Shown one piece after another: positions 17,457 to 24,721 of a stretch of DNA of 64,000 nucleotides; the stretch's first letter is position 1; every line of letters begins with the position of its first letter. Position numbers and translations under genes: made by a program. Source of the stretch: Pseudopedobacter sp965218985 (GTDB taxonomy: Bacteria; Bacteroidota; Bacteroidia; Sphingobacteriales; Sphingobacteriaceae); assembly GCA_965218985.1 (NCBI GenBank), contig CBDCMP010000007.1, forward strand, positions 2,108,001 to 2,172,000. Direction: 5' to 3'. A model generated the notes under the pieces. The model saw only the letters and a list, made by a program, of their open reading frames with translations, was not told the origin of the DNA and made no database searches.

Positions 17457-19787
17457 ATGAAATCTATTAAATATATCGTCACTATAATTTTGTGCACAGT
17501 TTTATCAGCATGTGCGCAGCAAAAGCCGTTGGCAAAAATCAATAACTCCAATCCGGAAAACATGGAGACTTTCATTTCAGATTTAATGTCTAAAATGACT
17601 GTGGAGGAGAAAATAGGACAATTGAATTTACTGACAGGTGGAGAAGCCATCACGGGTTCCACCGGAAATTCGGATATGGAGAAGAAAGTTAAAGCGGGTA
17701 ATGTTGGCGGTTTCTTTAGCTTAAGCACTCCTCAAAAAATACGTACTGCGCAAGAACTGGCAGTGAATAACACCCGCTTAAAAATTCCATTAATTTTTGG
17801 AATGGATGTCATCCACGGATATAAAACAGCGTTTCCAATTCCTTTAGCTTTAGCAGCCACATGGGATATGTCTTTAATTGAAAAATCCGCAAGAATTGCA
17901 GCAGAAGAAGCAACTGCGGATGGGATCAACTGGACATTCTCTCCCATGGTTGATATCTCCCGTGATCCACGTTGGGGACGTATTGCAGAAGGTGCGGGAG
18001 AAGACCCTTATTTAGGTTCTGAAATTGCAAAAGCGATGGTAAAAGGTTATCAGGGAGATGATTTAACAAAAGTGAACACCATGATGGCCTGTGTAAAGCA
18101 TTTTGCTTTATACGGTGCTGCAGAAGCTGGTAGAGATTATAATACTACCGACATGAGCCTGAACAGAATGTACAATGAATATTTTCCTCCCTACAAAGCA
18201 GCTATTGATGCGGGTGCGGGTAGTGTGATGACTTCTTTCAATGACATCAACGGAACTCCGGCAACGGCCAATAAATGGTTGGTCACTGATGTATTGAGAA
18301 ACCAATGGGGTTTTAAAGGATTGGTGGTTACAGATTATACGGGCATCAATGAGTTGATTGAACATGGTTTAGGTGATTTGCAACAGGTTTCTTCATTGGC
18401 TTTAAAAGCGGGTGTGGATATGGATATGGTTGGAGAAGGATTTTTAACCACTTTAAAGAAGTCACTGGATGAAGGGAAAGTATCTATTAATGATATTAAC
18501 AGAGCTTGTCGGCTAGTTCTGGAAGCAAAATATAAATTAGGATTATTTGAAGATCCTTATCGTTATTGCAATGAGGAAAGGGCAAAAACAAAAATTTACA
18601 CCCCAGCCAATATTCAGGCAGTTCGTGAAGCCGCTACCAAAAGCTTTGTGCTGTTAAAAAACACCAGCCTGCCGGGGCAGGAAAACAATTTACTGCCGAT
18701 TAAAAAATCAGGAACCATCGCATTGGTTGGTCCTTTAGCAGATTCAAAAGTAAATATGCCGGGGACCTGGGCTGTTTCTGCTGATTTAAGTAAAGCCATT
18801 TCTGTAAAACAAGGTTTGGAGGATGCGATTGGCAATAAAGCAAAATTGATTTATGCAAAAGGCTCAAACCTTTTAGAAGATGAATTTTATGAACAAAAAA
18901 TAGCTAGCAGACATGGCAGGGATATGAAAAGAGATACCCGGCCAGAAGCTGTGATTTTAAAAGAGGCAGTGGATGCAGCTATGAAAGCTGATGTTGTGAT
19001 TGCCGCTTTGGGAGAAAGTTCTGAAATGAGCGGAGAAAGCTCTAGCCGTACAGATATTCAGATTCCAGACATCCAACAAAGATTATTAAAAGCCTTGCTG
19101 GCAACCGGAAAACCAGTGGTGTTGCTGGTGTTTGATGGCCGTCCATTGGATCTTTCCTGGGAAAGTAAAAATGTACCAGCCATTTTAAATGTTTGGTTTG
19201 GAGGATCTGAAACGGGGCATGCCATTGCAGATGTGCTTTTTGGGGATGTCAATCCTTCCGGAAAATTAACGGCCACTTTCCCTCAGAATGTTGGACAGGT
19301 GCCAATTTATTACAGCCATAAAAACACCGGCAGGCCATTGGCAGAAGGCAAATGGTTCAACGAATACAGATCGAACTATTTGGATGTGAGCAATGATCCT
19401 TTATATCCTTTCGGTTTCGGATTGAGCTACACCACATTTGATGTCTCCGCTCCTAAATTAGATAAGAACATCATGAATGCTGGCGGAAGTATTCATGTGA
19501 CTGTCAATGTGGAGAACTCAGGTTCAAGAGATGGTGAAGATGTAATTCAATTGTATACCAGAGATATGGTTGGGAGCATCACCCGACCGGTAAAAGAGTT
19601 GAAAGGCTTCCAGAAGATATTTTTAAAAGCAGGCGAATCAAAAGATATCACTTTCACTTTAACCGAAAATGATTTGAAATTCTATAATGCAGATTTGGAT
19701 TTCGTTTCAGAACCTGGAGATTTTAAAGTGTTTGTAGGTGATGACTCTAAAAATGTGAAAGAAGCAGATTTTAAATTGGTGAAATGA
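17457..19787 (+). CDS. bglX: GH3 beta-glucosidase lipoprotein (BglX-like)
   Basis: This is a periplasmic or surface exo-beta-glucosidase of 776 residues with lipobox LSAC (Cys19). The order is a GH3 N-terminal TIM barrel (about 40-370), a C-terminal alpha/beta sandwich (about 400-620) and a fibronectin-like C-terminal domain (about 660-770). The nucleophile is Asp293 in LVVTDYTG, where SDW is more usual. KHFALYGAAEAGRDYN and the DPRWGR motif are typical of BglX. The acid/base should lie in the GESSEMSGESSSR loop of the second domain. A GH3 in a Bacteroides GH144-type cluster is known to act on beta-1,2-gluco-oligosaccharides, and the same is proposed here. It lies 6 bp after the SGNH gene and overlaps the next gene by 4 bp. 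Confidence 0.93.
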   Translation: MKSIKYIVTIILCTVLSACAQQKPLAKINNSNPENMETFISDLMSKMTVEEKIGQLNLLTGGEAITGSTGNSDMEKKVKAGNVGGFFSLSTPQKIRTAQELAVNNTRLKIPLIFGMDVIHGYKTAFPIPLALAATWDMSLIEKSARIAAEEATADGINWTFSPMVDISRDPRWGRIAEGAGEDPYLGSEIAKAMVKGYQGDDLTKVNTMMACVKHFALYGAAEAGRDYNTTDMSLNRMYNEYFPPYKAAIDAGAGSVMTSFNDINGTPATANKWLVTDVLRNQWGFKGLVVTDYTGINELIEHGLGDLQQVSSLALKAGVDMDMVGEGFLTTLKKSLDEGKVSINDINRACRLVLEAKYKLGLFEDPYRYCNEERAKTKIYTPANIQAVREAATKSFVLLKNTSLPGQENNLLPIKKSGTIALVGPLADSKVNMPGTWAVSADLSKAISVKQGLEDAIGNKAKLIYAKGSNLLEDEFYEQKIASRHGRDMKRDTRPEAVILKEAVDAAMKADVVIAALGESSEMSGESSSRTDIQIPDIQQRLLKALLATGKPVVLLVFDGRPLDLSWESKNVPAILNVWFGGSETGHAIADVLFGDVNPSGKLTATFPQNVGQVPIYYSHKNTGRPLAEGKWFNEYRSNYLDVSNDPLYPFGFGLSYTTFDVSAPKLDKNIMNAGGSIHVTVNVENSGSRDGEDVIQLYTRDMVGSITRPVKELKGFQKIFLKAGESKDITFTLTENDLKFYNADLDFVSEPGDFKVFVGDDSKNVKEADFKLVK

Positions 19788-20569
19788 AAAAATCAGGATT
19801 ATTAATGGTGTTTTTCATCAGCTTTTTAAATTTAAAAGCTCAGAATAAAAGTGATTTTATAAAAACTTCTTTTGTGATGGATGGTGATACACTTCCGGTG
19901 AGGATTTTATATCCCGAGAATTTTGATCCTTCAAAGAAATACCCATTGATGCTTTTCTTACATGGCAGAGGAGAAAGTGGAAATGATAATGAAAAACAAT
20001 TGATACATGGTTCCAAGATGTTCTTAGATCCGGCATTCAGAAAAAAATATCCGGCAGTGGTAGTTTTTCCGCAATGTAGTACGGATAGCTACTGGAGCAA
20101 TGTGAACATCACTACAGACGAAGAAGGCAAAAGACATTTTACTTTTCAGAAAGGAGGAAAGCCGACAAAAGCGATGAAATTGCTGCTCGGTTATTTGGAT
20201 CAGTTAAGGGATTTGAATTATCTGGATCACCAAAGGTTATATGTTGGAGGATTGTCAATGGGTGGTATGGGAACCTATGAAATATTGAGAAGAAAGCCCA
20301 AAACATTTGCGGCTGCATTCGCTATTTGCGGAGGCGACAATGTGAAGAATGTGAAAAAATATGCAAATAAGCTTCCATTATGGCTGTTTCATGGAGGGAA
20401 AGATGATATTGTTGATCCCCAATTCACTAAAAACATTGCTGAAGAATTAAAAAGGAGAGGTGCAGATTATAAGCTTACCATTTATCCAAATGATAACCAT
20501 AACAGCTGGGACTCAGCTTTTGCAGAAAAAGAACTGCTTCCATGGGTGTTCTCCCATTCAAGAAATTAA
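19784..20569 (+). CDS. Secreted alpha/beta hydrolase (prolyl-oligopeptidase/esterase-like)
   Basis: This 261-residue protein has a signal peptide (1-20, ending LKAQ) and an alpha/beta-hydrolase fold: HG oxyanion segment FLHGRGESG (58-66), nucleophile elbow GLSMGG with Ser158, Asp206/207 in GGKDDIVDP, and His in DNHNSWD near residue 240. It matches small POP-like or polyhydroxybutyrate-depolymerase-like esterases often annotated as phospholipase or dienelactone hydrolase. It overlaps GH3 by 4 bp and is the last PUL gene, followed by a strong terminator. It may remove a second type of ester substituent from the glycan. A peptidase role is unlikely because there is no propeller. Confidence 0.82.
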   Translation: MKKSGLLMVFFISFLNLKAQNKSDFIKTSFVMDGDTLPVRILYPENFDPSKKYPLMLFLHGRGESGNDNEKQLIHGSKMFLDPAFRKKYPAVVVFPQCSTDSYWSNVNITTDEEGKRHFTFQKGGKPTKAMKLLLGYLDQLRDLNYLDHQRLYVGGLSMGGMGTYEILRRKPKTFAAAFAICGGDNVKNVKKYANKLPLWLFHGGKDDIVDPQFTKNIAEELKRRGADYKLTIYPNDNHNSWDSAFAEKELLPWVFSHSRN

Positions 20570-20591
20570 AGATTAGGTTTAGGTTGATTGG

Positions 20592-20625
20592 AAAGCCCGT
20601 TTGCTTTTGCAGCGGGCTTTATTCG
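20592..20625. terminator. Bidirectional terminator between PUL and KPAGF-repeat gene
   Basis: AAAGCCCG at 20592-20599 pairs perfectly with CGGGCTTT at 20613-20620 across a 13-base loop, with T-rich sequence on both sides. It ends the PUL transcript and overlaps the stop codon of the convergent gene, so it should serve both. Confidence 0.75.
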
Positions 20626-21266
20626 TTTTCATCTTTTGGCTTCGCAGCAGTTTGCCCGGCTTTAAATCTCGGTTTAAAACCAGCAGGTTTGGAAACAATT
20701 GGTTTCTCTTCTTCAGTTTCCTCTTCTTTCTTTACCTCTTCAGGTTTCCCGGTCACTCCTGCCTTGAATCTTGGTTTAAAACCTAATGGTTTGGGAAGCT
20801 CAGCAACTTCCTTTTTGCCTTCCGCCTCTGGTTCTTTCTCTTTCTGATGAGGTGTCACTCGGGCTTTGAACCTTGGCTTGAAACCAGCAGGTTTTTGCAC
20901 CTCCTCTGATTCCTTTTCAACAGGAACATGTTCTTTAATACGCTCTGCCACGGGTGCATTAAAACGAGGCTTAAAGCCAGCGGGTTTTACAACTGTGGTT
21001 GATTCCTTTATCGTTTCTTCAACAACGGCTGAGATTGGTGGTGTTTCTTTAGGCTTGAGTGCTTCTTTTAAAATTACTTCTTTTTCTTCTGAAAGATGAA
21101 ATTCTCTTCTTAAATCATTGAACCAGTACTTTTTGGTGTGGTCGAAACTCTTCTCATTCATTTGAGCGAAATGAGCTTTGAATTCCATAAAGAGATCTGG
21201 CTTTGAAGCCTGAAAAGTTTCTAAGTCAATTTTCTTTTTCAGGAAGAATTCTTCAAAAGTTATCAT
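20619..21266 (-). CDS. KPAGFKPRFKA-repeat protein of unknown function
   Basis: I do not recognise this 215-residue protein. Residues 1-75 form a helical, charged N-terminal region (MITFEEFFLKKKID ... KYWFNDLRREFHL). The remainder is low-complexity, rich in Lys, Glu, Pro and Val, and contains four copies of the 11-residue motif KPAGFKPRFKA, variants being KPAGFKPRFNA, KPAGFKPRFKA, KPLGFKPRFKA and KPAGFKPRFKA. These are spaced 34, 34 and 31 residues apart by Glu-rich linkers. There is no signal peptide or membrane segment, so it should be cytoplasmic. The design looks like a tether carrying a repeated short binding motif. It converges on the PUL; upstream lies the broken toxin gene. Confidence 0.7.
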   Translation of the reverse strand: MITFEEFFLKKKIDLETFQASKPDLFMEFKAHFAQMNEKSFDHTKKYWFNDLRREFHLSEEKEVILKEALKPKETPPISAVVEETIKESTTVVKPAGFKPRFNAPVAERIKEHVPVEKESEEVQKPAGFKPRFKARVTPHQKEKEPEAEGKKEVAELPKPLGFKPRFKAGVTGKPEEVKKEEETEEEKPIVSKPAGFKPRFKAGQTAAKPKDENE

Positions 21267-21285
21267 TTGTTAAGCTTTAATTATT

Positions 21286-21613
21286 TTAACCAGCGTACAA
21301 CAAAAACTTTTCATCTGATGAAATGATGACCAAACTTTCTTCCAAAGCAGTTGTAATAATCATTCTGTCAAAAGGATCTCTATGGTTTTCAAGCAAATTC
21401 AATTTCAGGTATGATGAAAAATTTGGGGTTTTAAAGGGATGAATAAAAAATCATTTTGAATTGCATTTGCAACAATATCTTCGATAGGCTGATATCACTG
21501 ATGAAAATTTGATTAGATGTATCTTTCAAAACATCGAGAATCTCCTCTTTAAGCTTTGACGGATTGATTTGAAACCAAATTAATATCTGAGTATCAATTA
21601 AATATTTCATCAC
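21286..21613 (-). pseudogene. Degenerate PIN-domain (VapC-like) toxin
   Basis: The first codons (GTG-ATG at 21613-21608) encode MKYLIDTQILIWF, the start of a PIN ribonuclease, and run to FISDIS in one frame. The sequence then continues in a second frame as IEDIVANAIQNDFLFIPLKP, and in a third as NLLENHRDPFDRMIITTALE, with the family's C-terminal HRDPFD motif, ending at a stop at 21286. The segment normally reading LWEIAIK... is missing. At least one deletion and two frame changes therefore separate recognisable parts of one gene, and only a 60-residue ORF remains open. The antitoxin gene directly upstream is intact and overlaps by one base. Confidence 0.75.
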
Positions 21614-21849
21614 TACATATAATCCTCCAAATCGGAGATGGGATCATTAAAATCATCAGGGATTGATAATTTCTTTCCTTTTAAATAGTCCAGCTGCAGC
21701 AATCCGCCAGGAATTCTTTTTTTCAATTCATCCTTTTTATCAGAATTTAAAAAAGTGATCAGTATATCAGATTTTCCTTTCACATCAGGAACGGGTTCTA
21801 AAAACTTAACTTTTCCGTTTTCGTAAACTCCTTTTATGGCTGAGTACAT
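21613..21849 (-). CDS. Type II antitoxin-like protein (DUF104/DUF2281-like)
   Basis: This 78-residue protein starts MYSAIKGVYENGKVKFLEPVPD, which resembles the short beta-strand antitoxins of the AF2212/DUF104 group. It ends PDDFNDPISDLEDYM, the toxin-wrapping tail seen in DUF2281/VapB-type antitoxins. Its stop codon shares a base with the start of the PIN gene, the usual antitoxin-toxin arrangement. The toxin is degenerate, so this is an orphaned antitoxin; it may persist by chance, or protect against a related toxin elsewhere. Confidence 0.75.
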   Translation of the reverse strand: MYSAIKGVYENGKVKFLEPVPDVKGKSDILITFLNSDKKDELKKRIPGGLLQLDYLKGKKLSIPDDFNDPISDLEDYM

Positions 21850-21888
21850 GATTTTTGATTTTTTATAAATATAATCATTATTAAAATA

Positions 21889-22107
21889 TCATATTAAAAT
21901 CTCTATATTCAAATCTTTCCAAATGAGCTTTTTGCCATCATCACTCAACGTCCAGTTTGCTTTCTCTTCTTCAGAGGCTTGCACCAAAGCTTGATACCAT
22001 AACAAAGGAATAGCCGTTTCTTTGCCATCCATTTCTAGCACTAAGCTATCGTCGTTAAAAACTACCTTTAATTCCTGGTCTTTTCTTCTGTTACTTACTA
22101 TTCCCAT
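21889..22107 (-). CDS. DUF2442-family small protein
   Basis: This 72-residue protein matches the DUF2442 pattern: VVFNDDSLVLEMDGKETAIPL, then PLLWYQALVQASEEEKANW and a C-terminal KLIWKDLNIEI. The WY...A..EE.ANW block is the family hallmark. DUF2442 proteins are often found beside toxin-antitoxin genes and their role is not established. Its start overlaps the 3' end of the upstream coiled-coil gene by 17 bp, so the two are translationally linked and probably act together. Confidence 0.75.
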   Translation of the reverse strand: MGIVSNRRKDQELKVVFNDDSLVLEMDGKETAIPLLWYQALVQASEEEKANWTLSDDGKKLIWKDLNIEILI

Positions 22108-22507
22108 TATCAGATTTAAATACCGCCGATTCTAACTTATTAGTTCGCTTTTCCAATTCTTGATTTTTATTGGAAACATCTCCAATAGTATCAAGTTTTT
22201 CTAAAAATTTTTCATTGAACACTTGTTGTTGCTTAAAATTCCCTAAGAATTTTTCATTAAAATTCTGCTGCTGTTCAAAATTCCCTAAGAATTTCTCATT
22301 AAAATTCCGTTGCTGTTCAAAATTCCCTAAGAATTTCTCATTGAATTTTTGTTGCTGCTCAAACTGATTGATAGAAATTTCAATGAAATTATTTAAAGAC
22401 GAACCTATTTTTTCCAAAGTTTCTGACTGCTTCAATAATAATTCAGAATGTTGGTCTTGTTTCCTCAACATTTCAGAAATCACGACTAATAAATCTTTGT
22501 CACTCAT
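22091..22507 (-). CDS. Coiled-coil protein with four 14-residue repeats
   Basis: I do not recognise this protein (138 residues from the ATG at 22507; an upstream ATG at 22525 adds six). It starts MSDKDLLVVISEMLRKQDQH and is helical throughout. The middle has four copies of a 14-residue unit of the form FEQQQKFNEKFLGN, encoded by a 42-bp tandem DNA repeat. Fourteen residues are two heptads, so the repeat lengthens a coiled coil without changing register. There is no signal peptide. It overlaps the DUF2442 gene by 17 bp and heads the small accessory cluster. Confidence 0.7.
   Translation of the reverse strand: MSDKDLLVVISEMLRKQDQHSELLLKQSETLEKIGSSLNNFIEISINQFEQQQKFNEKFLGNFEQQRNFNEKFLGNFEQQQNFNEKFLGNFKQQQVFNEKFLEKLDTIGDVSNKNQELEKRTNKLESAVFKSDNGNSK
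22199..22366. repeat. 42-bp tandem repeat inside the coiled-coil gene
   Basis: The landmark CCCTAAGAATTT recurs at 22241, 22283 and 22325, exactly 42 bp apart, with a fourth, more diverged unit on the left flank. The unit is a multiple of three, so gain or loss of copies keeps the reading frame. Confidence 0.85.
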
Positions 22508-22685
22508 AACGGAATTTTTAAGCAATTTAATGAATAATTACTATTTGAGCAATTAAGGATTTAACCGCAGCTTTTTTTAAAACGGCAATCATCTTTTTGA
22601 ATGATTGATTATTGTTGCCATTTTGATTTCTGCTTTAGGTTTTTTCACTTATTCCCTAAACCCTGCACTTTTATCCTCGAACCCC

Positions 22686-23411
22686 TTATTCGGCCATATT
22701 ATGGTAAACCGCCTGTACGTCTTCATCCTCTTCTAATTTGTCCAAAAGCTTGGTCACATCAGCAACCTGCTCTTCGTCAACATCCTTATATGATAAAGGA
22801 ATACGTTCCAGTTTCGCCTGTTTCAATTCAATACCTTTCTCCTCCAAAGCTTTCTGCATATTTCCGAAATCTTCGAAAGTGGCATGAACGACTGCCACAT
22901 CGTTTCCTTCTTCATCCTCTTCCACAAAAATCTCCTCTAAGCCAAAATCAATCAATTCCAATTCCAATTCTTCAATATCCATCTCTCCAGGATCAAATCT
23001 AAAGGTGGACACTCTCTTGAAAATGAAATCCAAGGAACCGGTTTTCCCCAAAGAACCATTTGTTTTGGTAAAATAGCTTCTTACATTGGCTACCGTTCTG
23101 TTAGTGTTATCTGTGGCTGTCTCCACCAAAATCGCCACACCATGAGGAGCATAACCTTCGTATACAAACTCTTCATAACCGGCCATGTCTTTATCAGAAG
23201 CTCTTTTGATGGCAGCATCCACACGATCTTTAGGCATGTTCACTGCCTTGGCATTCTGGATGGCTGTTCTTAATTTGGAATTCGTCTCCGGATGAGGTCC
23301 ACCTTCTTTCACTGCGATGGCGATGTCTTTTCCAATACGGGTGAATTGAACCGCCATTTTGGTCCAACGTTTAAATTTTCTCTCTTTACGGAATTCAAAT
23401 GCTCTTCCCAT
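22686..23411 (-). CDS. yebC: YebC/PmpR-family regulator/translation factor
   Basis: This 241-residue cytoplasmic protein of the YebC/TACO1 family starts MGRAFEFRKERKFKRWTKMA and continues FTRIGKDIAIAVKEGGPHPETNSKLRTA, the conserved N-terminal region. MPKDRVDAAIKRA, EGYAPHGVAILVE and TDNTNRTVANVRSYFTKTNGSLG are further family blocks, and the acidic C-terminal domain ends YHNMAE. The length is standard. The family was named as DNA-binding regulators, and related members help ribosomes through difficult sequences such as polyproline. It is a single-gene unit with about 170 bp of repeat-rich spacer upstream. Confidence 0.95.
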   Translation of the reverse strand: MGRAFEFRKERKFKRWTKMAVQFTRIGKDIAIAVKEGGPHPETNSKLRTAIQNAKAVNMPKDRVDAAIKRASDKDMAGYEEFVYEGYAPHGVAILVETATDNTNRTVANVRSYFTKTNGSLGKTGSLDFIFKRVSTFRFDPGEMDIEELELELIDFGLEEIFVEEDEEGNDVAVVHATFEDFGNMQKALEEKGIELKQAKLERIPLSYKDVDEEQVADVTKLLDKLEEDEDVQAVYHNMAE

Positions 23412-23413
23412 TT

Positions 23414-23580
23414 TCAGTTATCAGTTTTGAGTTGTCAGTTTCCAGTTAATTGACCACAAACAATTTGTCTTTAATCTTTCGTCCTTGCTCTTTCGTCCTT
23501 GCTCTTTCATCTTTGCTCCTTCATCTTCTGTCTTTGCTCCTTCATCTTTTCTCCTTTCATCTTCTGTCTTTGCTCCTTAA
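23414..23580. repeat. Short degenerate intergenic repeats (CAGTT and CTTTCxTCxTTGCTC arrays)
   Basis: Two arrays fill the yebC-tdh spacer. At 23414-23447 CAGTTATCAGTTTTGAGTTGTCAG-type units of about 10-12 bases repeat; at 23477-23580 units of about 14 bases of the form TCTTTCGTCCTTGC repeat eight or so times. The first family recurs between 23S and 5S at about 35541-35580. They code for nothing visible. Confidence 0.7.
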
Positions 23581-23587
23581 TCCAAGG

Positions 23588-24535
23588 TTAGCTTTTCCTC
23601 AAGTTAGAAAGCATCTCCAAAGTTAATTTTTCCAGATTAAATTCCGGTTTCCAGTTCCAGTCTTTTTTTGCTGTAGCGTCATCAATTGATTTTGGCCAGC
23701 TGTCCGCAATTTTCTGTCGGGGATCATGAGCAGTATAATTCAATTTAAAATCAGGAATTTGCTTTTTGATTGCTGAAGCTAATTCTTCAGGATTAAAACT
23801 CACGCCACCAAAATTATAACTAGACCGAATGCTGATGTCTGCTGCCGGAGCATCCATCAGTTCAATTGTTCCCCTGATGGCGTCGTCCATATACATCATG
23901 GGCAGCTCAGTATCGGCAGATAAAAATGAAGAATAGCTCCCCTTTTTTAAAGCTTCATGAAAAATGTGAATGGCATAATCGGTAGTCCCTCCGCCAGGCA
24001 TAGCTTTCCAGCTGATCAATCCCGGGTAACGGATGCTCCTCACATCTAAACCATATTTTTGATAATAATATTCGCACCAACGCTCACCGGCTAATTTACT
24101 GATTCCATAAACCGTGTTGGGATCCATAATGCAATACTGTGGAGTGTGGTTTTTAGGTGAACTTGGCCCGAAAACCGCAATAGAACTTGGCCAGTACACT
24201 CTTTTAGTTCCAAAATCAATGGCGAAATCCAAAATATTCAGCAAACCATTCATGTTCAAATCCCAAGCTAATTTTGGATTCTGCTCCCCGGTTGCCGATA
24301 GCAATGCTGCTAAAAGATAAACTTGTGTGGGTTTATATTTTGTGAAAATGGCTTTTAGATTCTCCTTATCCAACACATTCACAAACTCAAAAGGTCCGGC
24401 GTTTTTGGTGTCGTAATCTGGTCTGCGGATATCACAGGCCACCACTTGGTTCACGTTATGGATGCTGCGAAGTTCGGTTACCAACTCAGTTCCAATCTGC
24501 CCATTCGAACCAATCACTAAAATAGTCTCTGCCAT
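23588..24535 (-). CDS. tdh: SDR-type L-threonine 3-dehydrogenase / NAD-dependent epimerase
   Basis: This cytoplasmic enzyme of 315 residues belongs to the extended SDR group that contains bacterial GalE-like L-threonine dehydrogenases, which oxidise threonine to 2-amino-3-ketobutyrate. The NAD motif is VIGSNGQIGTEL near the N-terminus, the catalytic pair is in VYGISKLAGE (Tyr and Lys), and PSSIAVFG holds the Ser region. I start at the ATG at 24535 (MAETILVIG), not at the in-frame ATG at 24592, because the Rossmann strand begins there and because a good promoter -7 element (TACCTTTG) lies inside the longer reading frame. SDR epimerases of similar sequence are the alternative. Confidence 0.88.
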   Translation of the reverse strand: MAETILVIGSNGQIGTELVTELRSIHNVNQVVACDIRRPDYDTKNAGPFEFVNVLDKENLKAIFTKYKPTQVYLLAALLSATGEQNPKLAWDLNMNGLLNILDFAIDFGTKRVYWPSSIAVFGPSSPKNHTPQYCIMDPNTVYGISKLAGERWCEYYYQKYGLDVRSIRYPGLISWKAMPGGGTTDYAIHIFHEALKKGSYSSFLSADTELPMMYMDDAIRGTIELMDAPAADISIRSSYNFGGVSFNPEELASAIKKQIPDFKLNYTAHDPRQKIADSWPKSIDDATAKKDWNWKPEFNLEKLTLEMLSNLRKS

Positions 24536-24557
24536 ATTTCCATCAGGTTTTAAAGGG

Positions 24558-24588
24558 CAAAGGTAAATAATAGGCGCTAAAGCCGAAA
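24558..24588 (-). promoter_or_regulatory. tdh promoter
   Basis: Reading the minus strand, TTTC (24588-24585), 19 bases and TACCTTTG (24565-24558) match the Bacteroidota TTTG-N19-TAnnTTTG promoter with a perfect -7 element. Transcription should begin near 24551, about 16 bases before the chosen start codon. Confidence 0.6.
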
Positions 24589-24721
24589 GCAAAGGGAATT
24601 AAAACCAATCAAATGACAGGGAATTGCATCACAATAATTGGAAAACGAACCCAAAAGGGTCACGCTTTAAATTCCGATTCGCCTTTAATTTTTTCATCTT
24701 CCCGAATTTGATATTTGTTGA

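Noticed and set aside
22601..23002. 133-codon plus-strand ORF opposite yebC
   Set aside because: It is antisense to a clearly conserved gene, and its composition is that of a shadow frame.
24536..24592. Upstream start for the threonine dehydrogenase-like gene
   Set aside because: A perfect -7 promoter element lies within the extension, and the Rossmann strand starts at the inner Met.
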